From contig DCGY01000053.1 of the NCBI GenBank assembly GCA_002314715.1, positions 1-22,279 on the forward strand: 22,279 nt of DNA, read 5' to 3'. How positions within the stretch are numbered: the first letter of the stretch is position 1; the number at the start of each line of letters is the position of its first letter. Both the position numbers and the translations under genes were made by a program. The stretch is from Lachnospiraceae bacterium UBA1766. GTDB taxonomy: Bacteria > Bacillota > Clostridia > Lachnospirales > Lachnospiraceae. Shown piece by piece: positions 1 to 7,459 of the stretch. The notes below the pieces were generated by a model. That model saw only the letters and a program-made list of their open reading frames with translations, had not been told where the DNA came from and made no database searches.

Positions 1-36
1 GAAATGGTACAAATAAAGAATCGCGCGTTATTTGTT
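1..36 (+). repeat. Leader repeat, copy 1 (cut by window edge)
   Basis: This is the first of four copies of a leader sequence (others at 427-476, 2775-2820 and 7460-7509). It begins at the window edge in the GAAATGGTAC part and carries CAAATAA (10-16) and TTATTTG (28-34) as inverted arms around the shared AATCGCG core. It is one base shorter than the other copies and reads GCGCG where they read GCGAA. AAGGAGGGG follows at 37-45, a good ribosome site, but no convincing coding frame follows it. Any promoter would lie outside the window. Confidence 0.8.
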
Positions 37-96
37 AAGGAGGGGATAAAGAAGTATATTGGTTGAAATCTTTAGTTTGTAAAAGAATATTTAGTG

Positions 97-131
97 AAAA
101 AAGAGGCATATTTTTATGATATGCTTTTTTT
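97..131 (+). terminator. Hairpin with T-run before the AgrD-like gene
   Basis: GCATAT (106-111) pairs with ATATGC (119-124) across a 7-nt loop. The stem extends through the A-rich left flank paired to the T-run at 125-131. It lies between leader copy 1 and the peptide gene at 176, so it could end an upstream transcript or attenuate read-through into the peptide gene. The structure is seen; the role is inferred. Confidence 0.6.
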
Positions 132-175
132 GGAGAATTCTTCGAAAAGATATATGAGGGAAAGAGGTGACAAAC

Positions 176-304
176 ATGAATAAACTTCATAACATTTTAA
201 TGAAGGGAATAGCTATGTTAGTTTTTGCTGCTACGGTTTCCGGAGTAAATGGTGCATGTAACCTGGTGCTTTTTGAACCAGAGGTTCCGACAGAATTGAG
301 ATGA
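176..304 (+). CDS. AgrD-like cyclic autoinducer peptide precursor
   Basis: This 42-codon gene has an AGAGGTG ribosome site 8 nt before its ATG. The product has a basic, amphipathic/hydrophobic N-terminal half (MNKLHNILMKGIAMLVFAAT) and a C-terminal half reading ACNLVLFEPEVPTELR. That tail lines up with known AgrD precursors in which a Cys is followed by four mostly hydrophobic residues and then an acidic, proline-bearing tail, as in Listeria (ACFMFV-YEPKSP) and C. perfringens (ACLWFT-HQPEEPKSL). The predicted mature signal is a Cys-Asn-Leu-Val-Leu thiolactone or a slightly longer form. AgrD peptides are processed by the membrane protease AgrB and sensed by AgrC/AgrA; none of these is visible here, so partners must lie upstream or elsewhere, or the gene is an orphan. 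The family assignment rests on my reading of the tail motif, without a profile search. Confidence 0.75.
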   Translation: MNKLHNILMKGIAMLVFAATVSGVNGACNLVLFEPEVPTELR

Positions 305-390
305 AATTTATCAGGAACGGAGTGCGCAATCCGGTGCTGAGTATGTTTTGTCAGGTGATAAAGTATATTTTGCATTTCGTCCACTACCCA

Positions 391-418
391 TGGAAATGAG
401 GAAAATGATGTATATAAT
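391..418 (+). promoter_or_regulatory. Promoter of the C39 peptidase operon
   Basis: The -35 box is TGGAAA (391-396) and the -10 box is TATAAT (413-418), with a 16-bp spacer. The downstream GTGGGTAGGATATC leads into leader copy 2. The same arrangement with high similarity occurs at 2739-2766, which supports it as a real promoter. The interval 305-390 between the peptide gene and this promoter has no credible gene. Confidence 0.75.
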
Positions 419-426
419 GTGGGTAG

Positions 427-476
427 GATATCTGAAATAGTACAAATAAAGAATCGCGAATTTATTTGTAAATAAG
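427..476 (+). repeat. Leader repeat, copy 2 (5' UTR of the C39 gene)
   Basis: This copy has arms CAAATAAA (443-450) and TTTATTTG (461-468) that form an 8-bp inverted repeat with a 10-nt loop holding TCGCGA. It starts 9 bp after the -10 box, so most or all of it should be transcribed, and it ends just before the AAAGGAG ribosome site of the gene at 493. It could act as an RNA hairpin in the 5' UTR or as an operator on DNA. Confidence 0.85.
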
Positions 477-492
477 CCAAAGGAGAAAAAAT

Positions 493-1419
493 ATGAAACG
501 CTTAAAGAAAATGATTTGCATGGGACTTGTAGGTGCAATGTTGATTGGAGGAACAACTGTAGCGAATGCGGATTATGTTAATGAGATGAAGGATGATTTG
601 GCCTCTAATCAGTTCGTTTTGAGGGAAGGGACTCATTTTGTGTTGGATGAAAGCCTGGATTATAAAAATGTGAATATAAAACATAATCTAAATATTGGCG
701 AATTTATGTCAATATTGGAAGAAAAAAGGAAATGCTATCAGAATGATCCGGAGTTTTATAAAGAAGCAGATAGTTTGCAAGTGAGTTGTGAACGGTTATT
801 GTTTCGAAAGGCGATGTCAGCATACAGTGCGAGATTGTATATGAATGATAGAAATTCCGGAGAACTTTATAGTATTGGAAACAATGGACAAATTCTTTCA
901 GCAAATGTTGCTCTGATTCAGCAAACACAAGGATATAATTGTGGCCCGACTTCTGCATTACAGGTATTATATGGACTGAATCGTCAAAATGCAATTCCCG
1001 GGCAAAATAATGCTGCCAAGATTAGTCAATTGGAAAGCGACTGTAATTCGGTGGGACAAGGAACAATTGTGTATTATTTGGTACAAGGAATTAATTTGTA
1101 CACTACTTTTGCAGATTATGCATATTATTTGGCAACCAATATGACACAGAACCAATTTCAGAGCAAGGTAGAAACAAGCTTGTGCTATGATATGGGACCT
1201 ATCTTACATGCTAGAACACAGTATTTGGGATATTATAATGGGCATTCGTCAGGTCATTACATTGCGGTAAGTGAGATTAATAAAATAAATCAAACGATTA
1301 CATTAAAGGACTGCAACAATAATAATTCTTATTATGGTCAGCATGTAGTATCTATAGCAGAAGCTTTTTCATGTATTCATTCTGAATCCGGATACTATTT
1401 GATTTGCATGAACTATTAG
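493..1419 (+). CDS. Secreted C39-like cysteine peptidase
   Basis: The 308-aa product has a Sec signal peptide (basic start, hydrophobic stretch to about residue 24, likely cleavage after VANA at 26), a propeptide-like stretch of about 85 residues, and a C39-like papain-fold peptidase domain from about residue 138. The catalytic Cys150 sits in QGYNCGPTSA, with Gln143/144 as oxyanion-hole candidates. His255 sits in SGHYIAVSE and Asp273 in TLKDCNN, so the triad looks complete. There is no ABC or membrane domain, so this is a stand-alone secreted enzyme rather than a bacteriocin exporter. It is preceded by AAAGGAG, leader copy 2 and a promoter, and followed after 25 bp by a lipoprotein gene, probably in one operon. 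The substrate is unknown. Hypothetical roles include maturing an exported peptide from the neighbouring modules. Confidence 0.8.
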   Translation: MKRLKKMICMGLVGAMLIGGTTVANADYVNEMKDDLASNQFVLREGTHFVLDESLDYKNVNIKHNLNIGEFMSILEEKRKCYQNDPEFYKEADSLQVSCERLLFRKAMSAYSARLYMNDRNSGELYSIGNNGQILSANVALIQQTQGYNCGPTSALQVLYGLNRQNAIPGQNNAAKISQLESDCNSVGQGTIVYYLVQGINLYTTFADYAYYLATNMTQNQFQSKVETSLCYDMGPILHARTQYLGYYNGHSSGHYIAVSEINKINQTITLKDCNNNNSYYGQHVVSIAEAFSCIHSESGYYLICMNY

Positions 1420-1444
1420 TTCTTTTGAGGGGAGATGACTGGGG

Positions 1445-2575
1445 ATGAAAAAGAAAAGAAAATGCGGATTTATCATTCTGATGGCGCTGATTAGCTGCTG
1501 GTCAATTGCAGGCTGTGGTAAGGTACATGGCGATGACACTACAATTGAAAAGGAGCAGTTGCTTAACTGGACAGATGCGGAGGAAATACGCTGGGAGAAC
1601 GGAAAAACCGGTGAGAGAGAGGCGTTAAGGAAGGTAGCTTCCATTGAGAAAAAGGATACGGAAAGTCAGAATGATACGGAATGTCGCGTGGAAGCCTGCA
1701 GATGGACAGGAAAGGATACGATTTATCTGGTCAGTTATTCCCATGAAATGGAACAGTATACATTTCGCAACGAAATATTTTTGAACCAAGAAGGTGAAAA
1801 GAGTTTGCTGTATGAAACAGAAGAAGCATTTTGGGTAAATGAACTGGAGTGCAACGAAAAGCTTGCATTTTGGGTTGAGTATGTTTCACTTGGTGATGAG
1901 GTTCAATATCAAATCAAATGCATGGATTTCGAAAAGCGAAATGTCATGTGTATTGCAACTTATCCGGCAAGTGAAGTGGAAGAAATCTGCTTGTCTGTTT
2001 CAAAAAACTATGTAACCTGGTATGAGTCTAAAATAAATGGGGGCAGTTCCTTAAGGATATATGATATAAATGCAAATCAGATCCTTCAGGAGCAAGACAA
2101 AGCGGTGAAGAAGTATGCACCCTACGAAAGGGTGGATATTGTTGACAATGGGATTACCTATTTGGAACAGAGAGAAAACAGGGTATTCTTGATTCGTTAT
2201 GATTTGCTGACAAAAGAAGAAACGAAAATTTGTCTGGGCGAAGAAGCGGATGATAAAAGAATAACCGGTTGTTTTTCAACAAAAGATTGGCTGGGGTGGT
2301 TTACAGACTATTCGGGAACTTATTATTTTTCCGGAACGCAGGATGATAAAATCCTTCGTTTGACCGGGGATACAAAACATAATGTCTTTTCATTTTGTTT
2401 ATCGGATTGTCTGTATATTAATTCGATGAATACCTTATATCGATATGATTTTGAAACGAAAGAAATGGAAACATATGTGCTACCGGGGATAGGATTGCAG
2501 TTTCATAGAACAGAAAAGAACCAGATTTATATCGAGGTGAACGAGGGTGACGAGATGGCCTTGTATGAGTTATAG
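1445..2575 (+). CDS. Lipoprotein, probable beta-propeller-like
   Basis: The 376-aa product has a lipoprotein signal peptide with lipobox SIAGC and lipidated Cys24. The rest is a run of repeated short beta-strand patterns of the kind 'xxYxVxWYES...LRIYDI', with many aromatic and acidic residues (for example VTWYESK, FLIRYDLL, LYRYDFET). That pattern resembles TolB/DUF5050-type propellers that report on or bind surface ligands, but I do not recognise a named family. It follows the C39-like peptidase by 25 bp and ends before a strong terminator at 2661-2698, so the two genes likely form one operon. It should be anchored on the outer face of the cytoplasmic membrane. Confidence 0.65.
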   Translation: MKKKRKCGFIILMALISCWSIAGCGKVHGDDTTIEKEQLLNWTDAEEIRWENGKTGEREALRKVASIEKKDTESQNDTECRVEACRWTGKDTIYLVSYSHEMEQYTFRNEIFLNQEGEKSLLYETEEAFWVNELECNEKLAFWVEYVSLGDEVQYQIKCMDFEKRNVMCIATYPASEVEEICLSVSKNYVTWYESKINGGSSLRIYDINANQILQEQDKAVKKYAPYERVDIVDNGITYLEQRENRVFLIRYDLLTKEETKICLGEEADDKRITGCFSTKDWLGWFTDYSGTYYFSGTQDDKILRLTGDTKHNVFSFCLSDCLYINSMNTLYRYDFETKEMETYVLPGIGLQFHRTEKNQIYIEVNEGDEMALYEL

Positions 2576-2660
2576 CCATGGGTGACAGACAAATTTTTCT
2601 ACTGTCGTATATATAAATTGGGGAAATAAATAAAGAACTGAATAAAATGAAAAAATAGTA

Positions 2661-2698
2661 AAAAAGCAATGAGCCGAAAAATTCTCATTGCTTTTTTT
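2661..2698 (+). terminator. Rho-independent terminator after the lipoprotein operon
   Basis: AAAAAGCAATGAG (2661-2673) pairs with CTCATTGCTTTTT (2684-2696), followed by a T-run. It closes the operon 493-2575 and isolates it from the next promoter at 2739. Confidence 0.9.
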
Positions 2699-2738
2699 GT
2701 TATTCATGAAGCGGATGGAACCAATTAGGAAGTATCCC

Positions 2739-2766
2739 TTGAAATGAGAATTGAGTCATCTATAAT
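2739..2766 (+). promoter_or_regulatory. Promoter of the DUF2712-like/ABC operon
   Basis: The -35 box is TTGAAA (2739-2744) and the -10 box is TATAAT (2761-2766), with a 16-bp spacer. It is clearly homologous to the promoter at 391-418, including GAAATGAG after the -35 and GTGGGTAGGATATC after the -10. The two modules therefore probably share their regulation. Confidence 0.85.
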
Positions 2767-2774
2767 GTGGGTAG

Positions 2775-2820
2775 GATATCCGAAATGGTACAAATAAAGA
2801 ATCGCGAATTTATTTGAAAA
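2775..2820 (+). repeat. Leader repeat, copy 3
   Basis: Arms CAAATAAA (2791-2798) and TTTATTTG (2809-2816) flank the same TCGCGA-containing loop. It lies in the 5' UTR about 80 bp ahead of the gene at 2900, unlike copy 2, which directly abuts its gene. Confidence 0.85.
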
Positions 2821-2843
2821 ATATACAAATGAGAAAGGGATAC

Positions 2844-2882
2844 ATGTATGCGATAAAAATTTGTAAAGAATATTATATTTAA
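2844..2882 (+). CDS. Possible 12-codon leader peptide
   Basis: The sequence GAGAAAGGG (2831-2839) precedes an ATG at 2844, which opens a 12-codon frame (MYAIKICKEYYI) ending at 2882, 17 bp before the next gene. An in-frame ATG at 2829 would make it 17 codons. It may be a translated leader that sets expression of the following gene, or chance. There is no comparative support. Confidence 0.2.
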   Translation: MYAIKICKEYYI

Positions 2883-2899
2883 AAGAAAGGTGAATTTGT

Positions 2900-3334
2900 A
2901 TGAGAAAAATATTAGGGATTGTATTATCAGTAGCTATTTTGGCAAGTTTTTTTTCAATCACGTCCAAGGCCTATTTTTCGGGAGATCGAGAAATTAAATA
3001 TTACAATTTTGCACTTGATACAGATGAAACGGCAGGAGCAACTTCTGATTCTATGTTAAGAAGATACAATAGAGAATGGGTTATAACGGTATCTAGTAGA
3101 GCCAATAATTCATATCCGATTACTTATGGAATATTGTGGAATAATACTGACTCTTGGTCTTGGGCGATTACAAGTAACACTACATCTAAGCAAGGAGTTG
3201 GAAATTTTGGAGGAACATATTTTAATGCGAATTCAATCGGGATGTATCTGTACTTAGGAATAAAACTAGATAGCAGAGATTTGAATCATCAGGTTAGCTC
3301 AAATGGACAGTGGAGTACTGATGCAGCAAACTAA
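2900..3334 (+). CDS. Small secreted protein, DUF2712-like
   Basis: The 144-aa product has a Sec signal peptide, with likely cleavage after TSKA at residue 24. The mature part is rich in Ser, Asn, Thr, Tyr and Trp with no cysteine, suggesting a small beta-sandwich. The C-terminal pattern, hydrophobic strand then 'N..QVSSNGQWSTDA', resembles the 'vsGyWd.d' ending I know from DUF2712 proteins of Firmicutes, which often sit beside ABC transporters; this match is weak and by eye. The ribosome site GAAAGGTG lies 7 nt before ATG. The gene comes first in a block with a lipoprotein, three membrane proteins and an ABC ATPase, and is separated from them by a perfect terminator hairpin. That is the usual way for a highly made secreted product to precede its lower-level accessory genes. 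A secreted effector or antimicrobial protein is possible but unproven. Confidence 0.65.
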   Translation: MRKILGIVLSVAILASFFSITSKAYFSGDREIKYYNFALDTDETAGATSDSMLRRYNREWVITVSSRANNSYPITYGILWNNTDSWSWAITSNTTSKQGVGNFGGTYFNANSIGMYLYLGIKLDSRDLNHQVSSNGQWSTDAAN

Positions 3335-3339
3335 ATAAA

Positions 3340-3369
3340 AAAGGAACCCGTGTCACGACGGGTTCCTTT
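3340..3369 (+). terminator. Partial terminator between the secreted protein and transporter genes
   Basis: AAAGGAACCCGT (3340-3351) pairs perfectly with ACGGGTTCCTTT (3358-3369) over a 6-nt loop. The following T-run is short (TTTATG). The next gene begins only 21 bp later with no obvious promoter, so read-through through a leaky terminator, or mRNA-end protection, is likely. Confidence 0.8.
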
Positions 3370-3389
3370 ATGTAAATAATAGGTGTTTT

Positions 3390-4481
3390 ATGAAAAAAAT
3401 ATTGTGGATAATTTTTTTTGGTATTTTGAGTTTGTGTGGCTGTTCGACTGATATATATCAAAAAAAAGAATATATGGATGAAACGTTAGGTAGCTCTTCC
3501 ATAGAGGAAATGAATGAAGTGTCTAACGATAATGTTGAAAATATATTACAGATAAATCTGGATATAATAAAAAAATCGCAGGGATTGCATCTTGTGGATT
3601 CTTTTGAGTTATATGATGGTAAGCTTGTAGATGTTGATGCCGATGTTGATGACATTATTATTAACCGTATTTCGAAATATCAAGTAATATTATTAAATAT
3701 AGGTGAATCTGTTAAAGAAAAGTTGTTTGAACTTCGATATGGCAAAGAAAAAAATAATGTGATCTACGAGAGCGCAGGTGGAAAGTGGTTATTTTATTAT
3801 TCTGATAGTTTGGGTGATTGGGATTCATTCAGGGTTCTTTTCCCTACAGCTGGACCATCTATCCCAGGTGAAGAAATATTTTCATTAACATACGACAATG
3901 TAGATTTGTATCCATTTGAAGATAACATTTTGGATGAAATAGAGGATTGTAAGGTTACATTAAATGTAAATGAGGCAATAGAAATGTGTAATAGATATAT
4001 TAGTGATGTTGTCGAATTCAACGGATATAAACTCAACATGATTATACCATATGGAAGTTTGGGAAGAAGACCATACTATAAATTGATTTATAAGATGTAT
4101 CAAGATAATGTTCCGGTTTCTTCATTTTATAACCTCCATTTTTTAGTGGATGAAAAGGGAATTCAAGAAATAAATGGGCCAATATATTCTTTAGAAGAAA
4201 TTGAAATAGAAAAAGAATTGATATCAGTTACTGCCGCTTTAAATCTACTAAAAGATCAAAAAGAATGTATACGAAACTGGGGAGAGTTTTCGTACAAAAT
4301 ACGACAAATATCATTAGAGTATATTGTGGTTATGGAAGATGGTAAGCCAATTGCATATCCGTTTTGGCGATTTGTACTGGGTGAGACTGAAAAGGAAAAA
4401 TGGAAAGCATTTCATATTATTTTAGGTGTAAATGCTGTTACAGGTGACGTTATTTCTGTGAGGAGAGGAGATACATTTTGA
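3390..4481 (+). CDS. Lipoprotein of unknown function in the ABC operon
   Basis: The 363-aa product has a lipoprotein signal with lipobox SLCGC (lipidated Cys18) and an acidic linker, followed by alternating alpha/beta sequence. The C-terminal part (YIVVMEDGKPIAYPFWRF, then 'LGVNAVTGDVISVRRGD') looks like a PepSY/YycH-type fold in which a strand 'vdA.tGevi.v' closes the domain. This is a fold-level impression only. The ribosome site is weak (AGGTG). The gene is translationally coupled to the next one, whose TTG start overlaps its TGA stop (4478-4481). An external lipoprotein next to an immunity-type ABC transporter could capture or sense a peptide, as LanI-like lipoproteins do, but this is inference. 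Confidence 0.6.
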   Translation: MKKILWIIFFGILSLCGCSTDIYQKKEYMDETLGSSSIEEMNEVSNDNVENILQINLDIIKKSQGLHLVDSFELYDGKLVDVDADVDDIIINRISKYQVILLNIGESVKEKLFELRYGKEKNNVIYESAGGKWLFYYSDSLGDWDSFRVLFPTAGPSIPGEEIFSLTYDNVDLYPFEDNILDEIEDCKVTLNVNEAIEMCNRYISDVVEFNGYKLNMIIPYGSLGRRPYYKLIYKMYQDNVPVSSFYNLHFLVDEKGIQEINGPIYSLEEIEIEKELISVTAALNLLKDQKECIRNWGEFSYKIRQISLEYIVVMEDGKPIAYPFWRFVLGETEKEKWKAFHIILGVNAVTGDVISVRRGDTF

Positions 4482-5293
4482 CGAAATCTTTTTGGATACG
4501 AATTAGAAATTTAATATGCTCCCCTTTATTCTTTATATCGGTGGGAGTTGGTTTTTATTTGTTGGTTCGATATCGAATAGGATGTTTTATTGCATATTAT
4601 TCTAAGCTCGGACCGGTTTCTTTTTTTGAAATGGGTGATGTGTTCTTAAATGACTTATGTTCTGGGCATACACTCAGTGGTTTTTCTTGGATCACATCAA
4701 TTTTAGCAGCATTGCCGACAGCAACGTTATATTGTGATGATTGTGAATGGGGATATATTCGATTCATCTTGAGTCGTAAAAACAGAATGGTTTATTTGAA
4801 AGAAACATATTGGATAGTGTCAGTTGTGGGCGGATTGACAATAGCCGTGCCTTGCACTATGGCTACACTATTTTTTTTGGCTTTTGGGAAGTTAAATATT
4901 GCTTCAAATAATGTTTATAATTATGCTACTTCTTTTGACGAAACAGTCTATGGACATTACCAATTCATCTGGGGGGGAATAGCGTTAGCACTCTTCTTAA
5001 TTGTTTTATCATTTGTTTTTGGGGCCTTGTGGGCTTCGATTGGATTGTTGATTTCTTTTTTTTGGGCGAATAAATATGCAACAGTTGCTCTTCCCTTTAT
5101 TATTTATTTTATGATTCATTTAATGCTGTATCAAAACGGGAAATTGCTTGTTTTTAGTCCTGCAACGCTAATAATGCCTAATATCACAGCAATTCCATAT
5201 CCGTTATTTCCGCTTATTTGTTTATTGGCTTATGTTTTAATTGTTTATACTCTTTATAGCAATTTAGTGAGGATTAAGATAGAGGATGTTTAA
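4478..5293 (+). CDS. ABC-2-type membrane protein, first of three
   Basis: The 271-aa product is hydrophobic, with about six predicted membrane segments (for example near residues 13-32, 70-85, 113-133, 165-190, 195-215 and 240-260). Size and layout match the permeases of BcrAB/LanEFG-type transporters that remove or sense antimicrobial peptides. The TTG start is supported by GAGGAGAGG upstream and overlaps the preceding stop by four bases. A cytoplasmic loop with two cysteines (LYCDDCEWGY) follows an early segment. It probably pairs with the ATPase at 6811. Confidence 0.65.
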   Translation: MTKSFWIRIRNLICSPLFFISVGVGFYLLVRYRIGCFIAYYSKLGPVSFFEMGDVFLNDLCSGHTLSGFSWITSILAALPTATLYCDDCEWGYIRFILSRKNRMVYLKETYWIVSVVGGLTIAVPCTMATLFFLAFGKLNIASNNVYNYATSFDETVYGHYQFIWGGIALALFLIVLSFVFGALWASIGLLISFFWANKYATVALPFIIYFMIHLMLYQNGKLLVFSPATLIMPNITAIPYPLFPLICLLAYVLIVYTLYSNLVRIKIEDV

Positions 5294-6128
5294 AATAGTT
5301 GTGCAAATGATTAAAAAAAGTGTATGTTCGGTCGAGGTCTATTTGGCTGTGGGAATATGCTGTGTTGTGGCTTATGTGAGTGTAATGCCGTTTTTATCCA
5401 TTTGTGAGTATGTAAATGGTACTATTGGTTATATAGAAAAATATATATATTATTCGACAGATACGTTTATGTTAACATTAAATTTGTTTGTGACATTAAT
5501 CTTGGGTGCGAGTTTTTTGTCAATTCAAGATCGGGCTGTGTATGAGTATGTAAGAATTAGCAGATTAAAATGGACCTTTATTCAAACAATAAATCTCTTT
5601 TGGATTAACTTGCTACTCCAATTATTTATTAATGTATTTCTATTATTGGTAAAAATGAATAATTGCCAGATGTTATCTGATTGGAGTATGATTTTACGAC
5701 AGTTAGAACGAAATGCTGATTATGGGATAAAAAGAGCTTTTTTTTCTTATCCGAATTTATTTAGATATTCTCCTTTGAAAATCTTTATACTAAGTTTGGG
5801 GCTGCAAGTTATTTATGGGTTTTTCATGTCATTGGTTATGTATATTTGTATATGCATATTTGGGTATGCAAAAGGTTTTTTTATGTCAGTATTTTTTCAT
5901 GAGTTAGAAAAGATAATATGTAGTTGGTACACCATAAGAATTCAAAAGTATACTTTGTGGGGAAATTGTTTAATAGTTTACCATTGTATAAAAGATGATG
6001 ATTTGGAGGGATATATACCCATTGTGTATTCTCTGAAATATTTGACTACTGTGCTATTACTGTTGTTAATAGTAATCGTTATTCTTGCAAAGAGAAGGGA
6101 TATTGGATGTAGTGCTTGGGAAAAATAA
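5286..6128 (+). CDS. ABC-2-type membrane protein, second of three
   Basis: The 280-aa protein has about six hydrophobic segments, beginning with YLAVGICCVVAYVSVMPFL and ending with a segment before a basic tail. It overlaps the previous gene by 8 bp and is probably translated by coupling; GAGG is almost adjacent to its ATG. There is no recognised family beyond the general transporter-permease look. Many codons are AT-rich, like its neighbours. Confidence 0.6.
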   Translation: MFKIVVQMIKKSVCSVEVYLAVGICCVVAYVSVMPFLSICEYVNGTIGYIEKYIYYSTDTFMLTLNLFVTLILGASFLSIQDRAVYEYVRISRLKWTFIQTINLFWINLLLQLFINVFLLLVKMNNCQMLSDWSMILRQLERNADYGIKRAFFSYPNLFRYSPLKIFILSLGLQVIYGFFMSLVMYICICIFGYAKGFFMSVFFHELEKIICSWYTIRIQKYTLWGNCLIVYHCIKDDDLEGYIPIVYSLKYLTTVLLLLLIVIVILAKRRDIGCSAWEK

Positions 6129-6801
6129 AACGATTATTGTGTTGATAAATAATATGAAATATGTGCTAGTAAGCGTTTTTTTAGTAGTGTTGGTTAGACC
6201 TCTTGAAGGAAATGTTCTTGATGCTATTGGTGGTTTTTGGCCACGGGGAATAGATGATATTGATTTCATTGGATTAGTGAGATGGAATGTTAGTATAATT
6301 GGTCCTATATTGGGTGATTTACTTTTGTATGAACAATATAGAGGCAAGCAGTTGCCATATGTTTTGCTTAGAGAAAAGAGTAAAAGAAAATACGTTCATA
6401 TGTCACTTATTAATGTTTTCACTATGGGAGCAGAATATACAATATGCATTATGATTACGTTCAGCGTATTGACGAAAAATATGTATAAAATCAATTTTTT
6501 TGTGTACTTATTATTTTATTTACACGTTGTGTTAGTAACGATGCTGGAATTGTGCATACTCTCAATGAATACTATTAAGAAGTATTGGCTATTGGTATAT
6601 GGAATCGTTGAGATTGTGATGCCAATTATTGGTGCATCGTTTGGCAAGTATGCTATTTATGTAATAACCTTTTGGGGAATGCCACAGTATATATATCATG
6701 TATCCAAATATAATTCGCAAGTTCTTTATTTGTTTATATTTGTTTCTGTGGGTATTATTGGGCTGCTCACAGAACGGTTTTGTAGATTATTAATTGAATA
6801 G
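6103..6801 (+). CDS. ABC-2-type membrane protein, third of three
   Basis: A hydrophobic protein of about 232 aa with about six membrane segments, overlapping the end of the previous gene. The start is uncertain: the frame is open from a TTG at 6085, and TTG 6103 or GTG 6112 lies after GAAGGG (6094-6099) but with imperfect spacing. I chose 6103. Having three small permeases with one ATPase is more than the usual two in LanEFG-like systems. One may be a sensor or accessory subunit, or two may heterodimerise in different combinations. Confidence 0.55.
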   Translation: MDVVLGKNKTIIVLINNMKYVLVSVFLVVLVRPLEGNVLDAIGGFWPRGIDDIDFIGLVRWNVSIIGPILGDLLLYEQYRGKQLPYVLLREKSKRKYVHMSLINVFTMGAEYTICIMITFSVLTKNMYKINFFVYLLFYLHVVLVTMLELCILSMNTIKKYWLLVYGIVEIVMPIIGASFGKYAIYVITFWGMPQYIYHVSKYNSQVLYLFIFVSVGIIGLLTERFCRLLIE

Positions 6802-6810
6802 GGGATTGAA

Positions 6811-7449
6811 ATGATTGAGATTAATGGCGTGTCAAAGAAAAAGCAAGGAAAATATATATTAAAAAATATCACTGTTTGTTTTGAAAAAGGGAAAATACAT
6901 GGTATTGTGGGAGAAAATGGATCCGGAAAGACAATGCTTTTAAGAGCGATATGTGGTTTGGTTCGAATTGATGAAGGTGAGATATTGGTGGATGGGAAAA
7001 AGATTGGAAAAGAAATTGATTTTCCTCAGGATACAGGTGTTATTATTGAAAACCCAGGATTTATTTCGACATTAAGTGGATATCGTAATCTTGAGTATTT
7101 AGCCTCTATTCGCGGCAAGATAGGAAAAGTAGAAATAGAGGAGACGATGAAAAAAATGGGATTAGATCCATTTGATAAGAAAAAAGTTGGGAAATATTCA
7201 TTGGGGATGAAACAACGATTGGGAATGGCGCAGGCAATTATGGAGAATCCAGATTTATTGCTATTAGACGAACCTATGAATGCATTGGATAAAAAAGGGG
7301 CGCAGGAAGTTCGCCAAATACTACTTGAATTGAAAGAAAAAGGGAAAACAATTCTCATGGTTTCACATAATTGGGAGGATATGGAAGTTTTATGTGACGA
7401 TGTTTATAAAATGATTGACGGCAAACTGTTCAGGTATAGTGGAGAATAA
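6811..7449 (+). CDS. ABC transporter ATP-binding protein, BcrA/LanF type
   Basis: A complete 212-aa nucleotide-binding domain. Walker A is GENGSGKT (34-41), the signature is YSLGMKQRL (129-137), Walker B is LLLLDEP (149-155), and the switch His is H186 in MVSHN. The Q-loop position reads GVIIENPGF, with Glu in place of the usual Gln. This E-loop is a recognised trait of LanF and BcrA ATPases in lantibiotic and bacitracin self-protection transporters. The ribosome site AGGGGA lies 6 nt before ATG. It is shorter than typical 300-aa BcrA proteins because it lacks the C-terminal extension. It should energise the three membrane proteins encoded upstream. Confidence 0.88.
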   Translation: MIEINGVSKKKQGKYILKNITVCFEKGKIHGIVGENGSGKTMLLRAICGLVRIDEGEILVDGKKIGKEIDFPQDTGVIIENPGFISTLSGYRNLEYLASIRGKIGKVEIEETMKKMGLDPFDKKKVGKYSLGMKQRLGMAQAIMENPDLLLLDEPMNALDKKGAQEVRQILLELKEKGKTILMVSHNWEDMEVLCDDVYKMIDGKLFRYSGE

Positions 7450-7459
7450 TTCAAGGACT

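Noticed and set aside
59..84. Short frame (TTG start, MVEIFSL) after leader copy 1
   Set aside because: A 7-codon frame with a TTG start and no comparative support. The ribosome site before it may be a relic.
305..440. A possible coding frame after the peptide gene (EIYQERSAQSG... or MKFIRNGV...)
   Set aside because: Neither frame has a ribosome site and family look. One begins after a stop and runs through the promoter and leader of the next gene.
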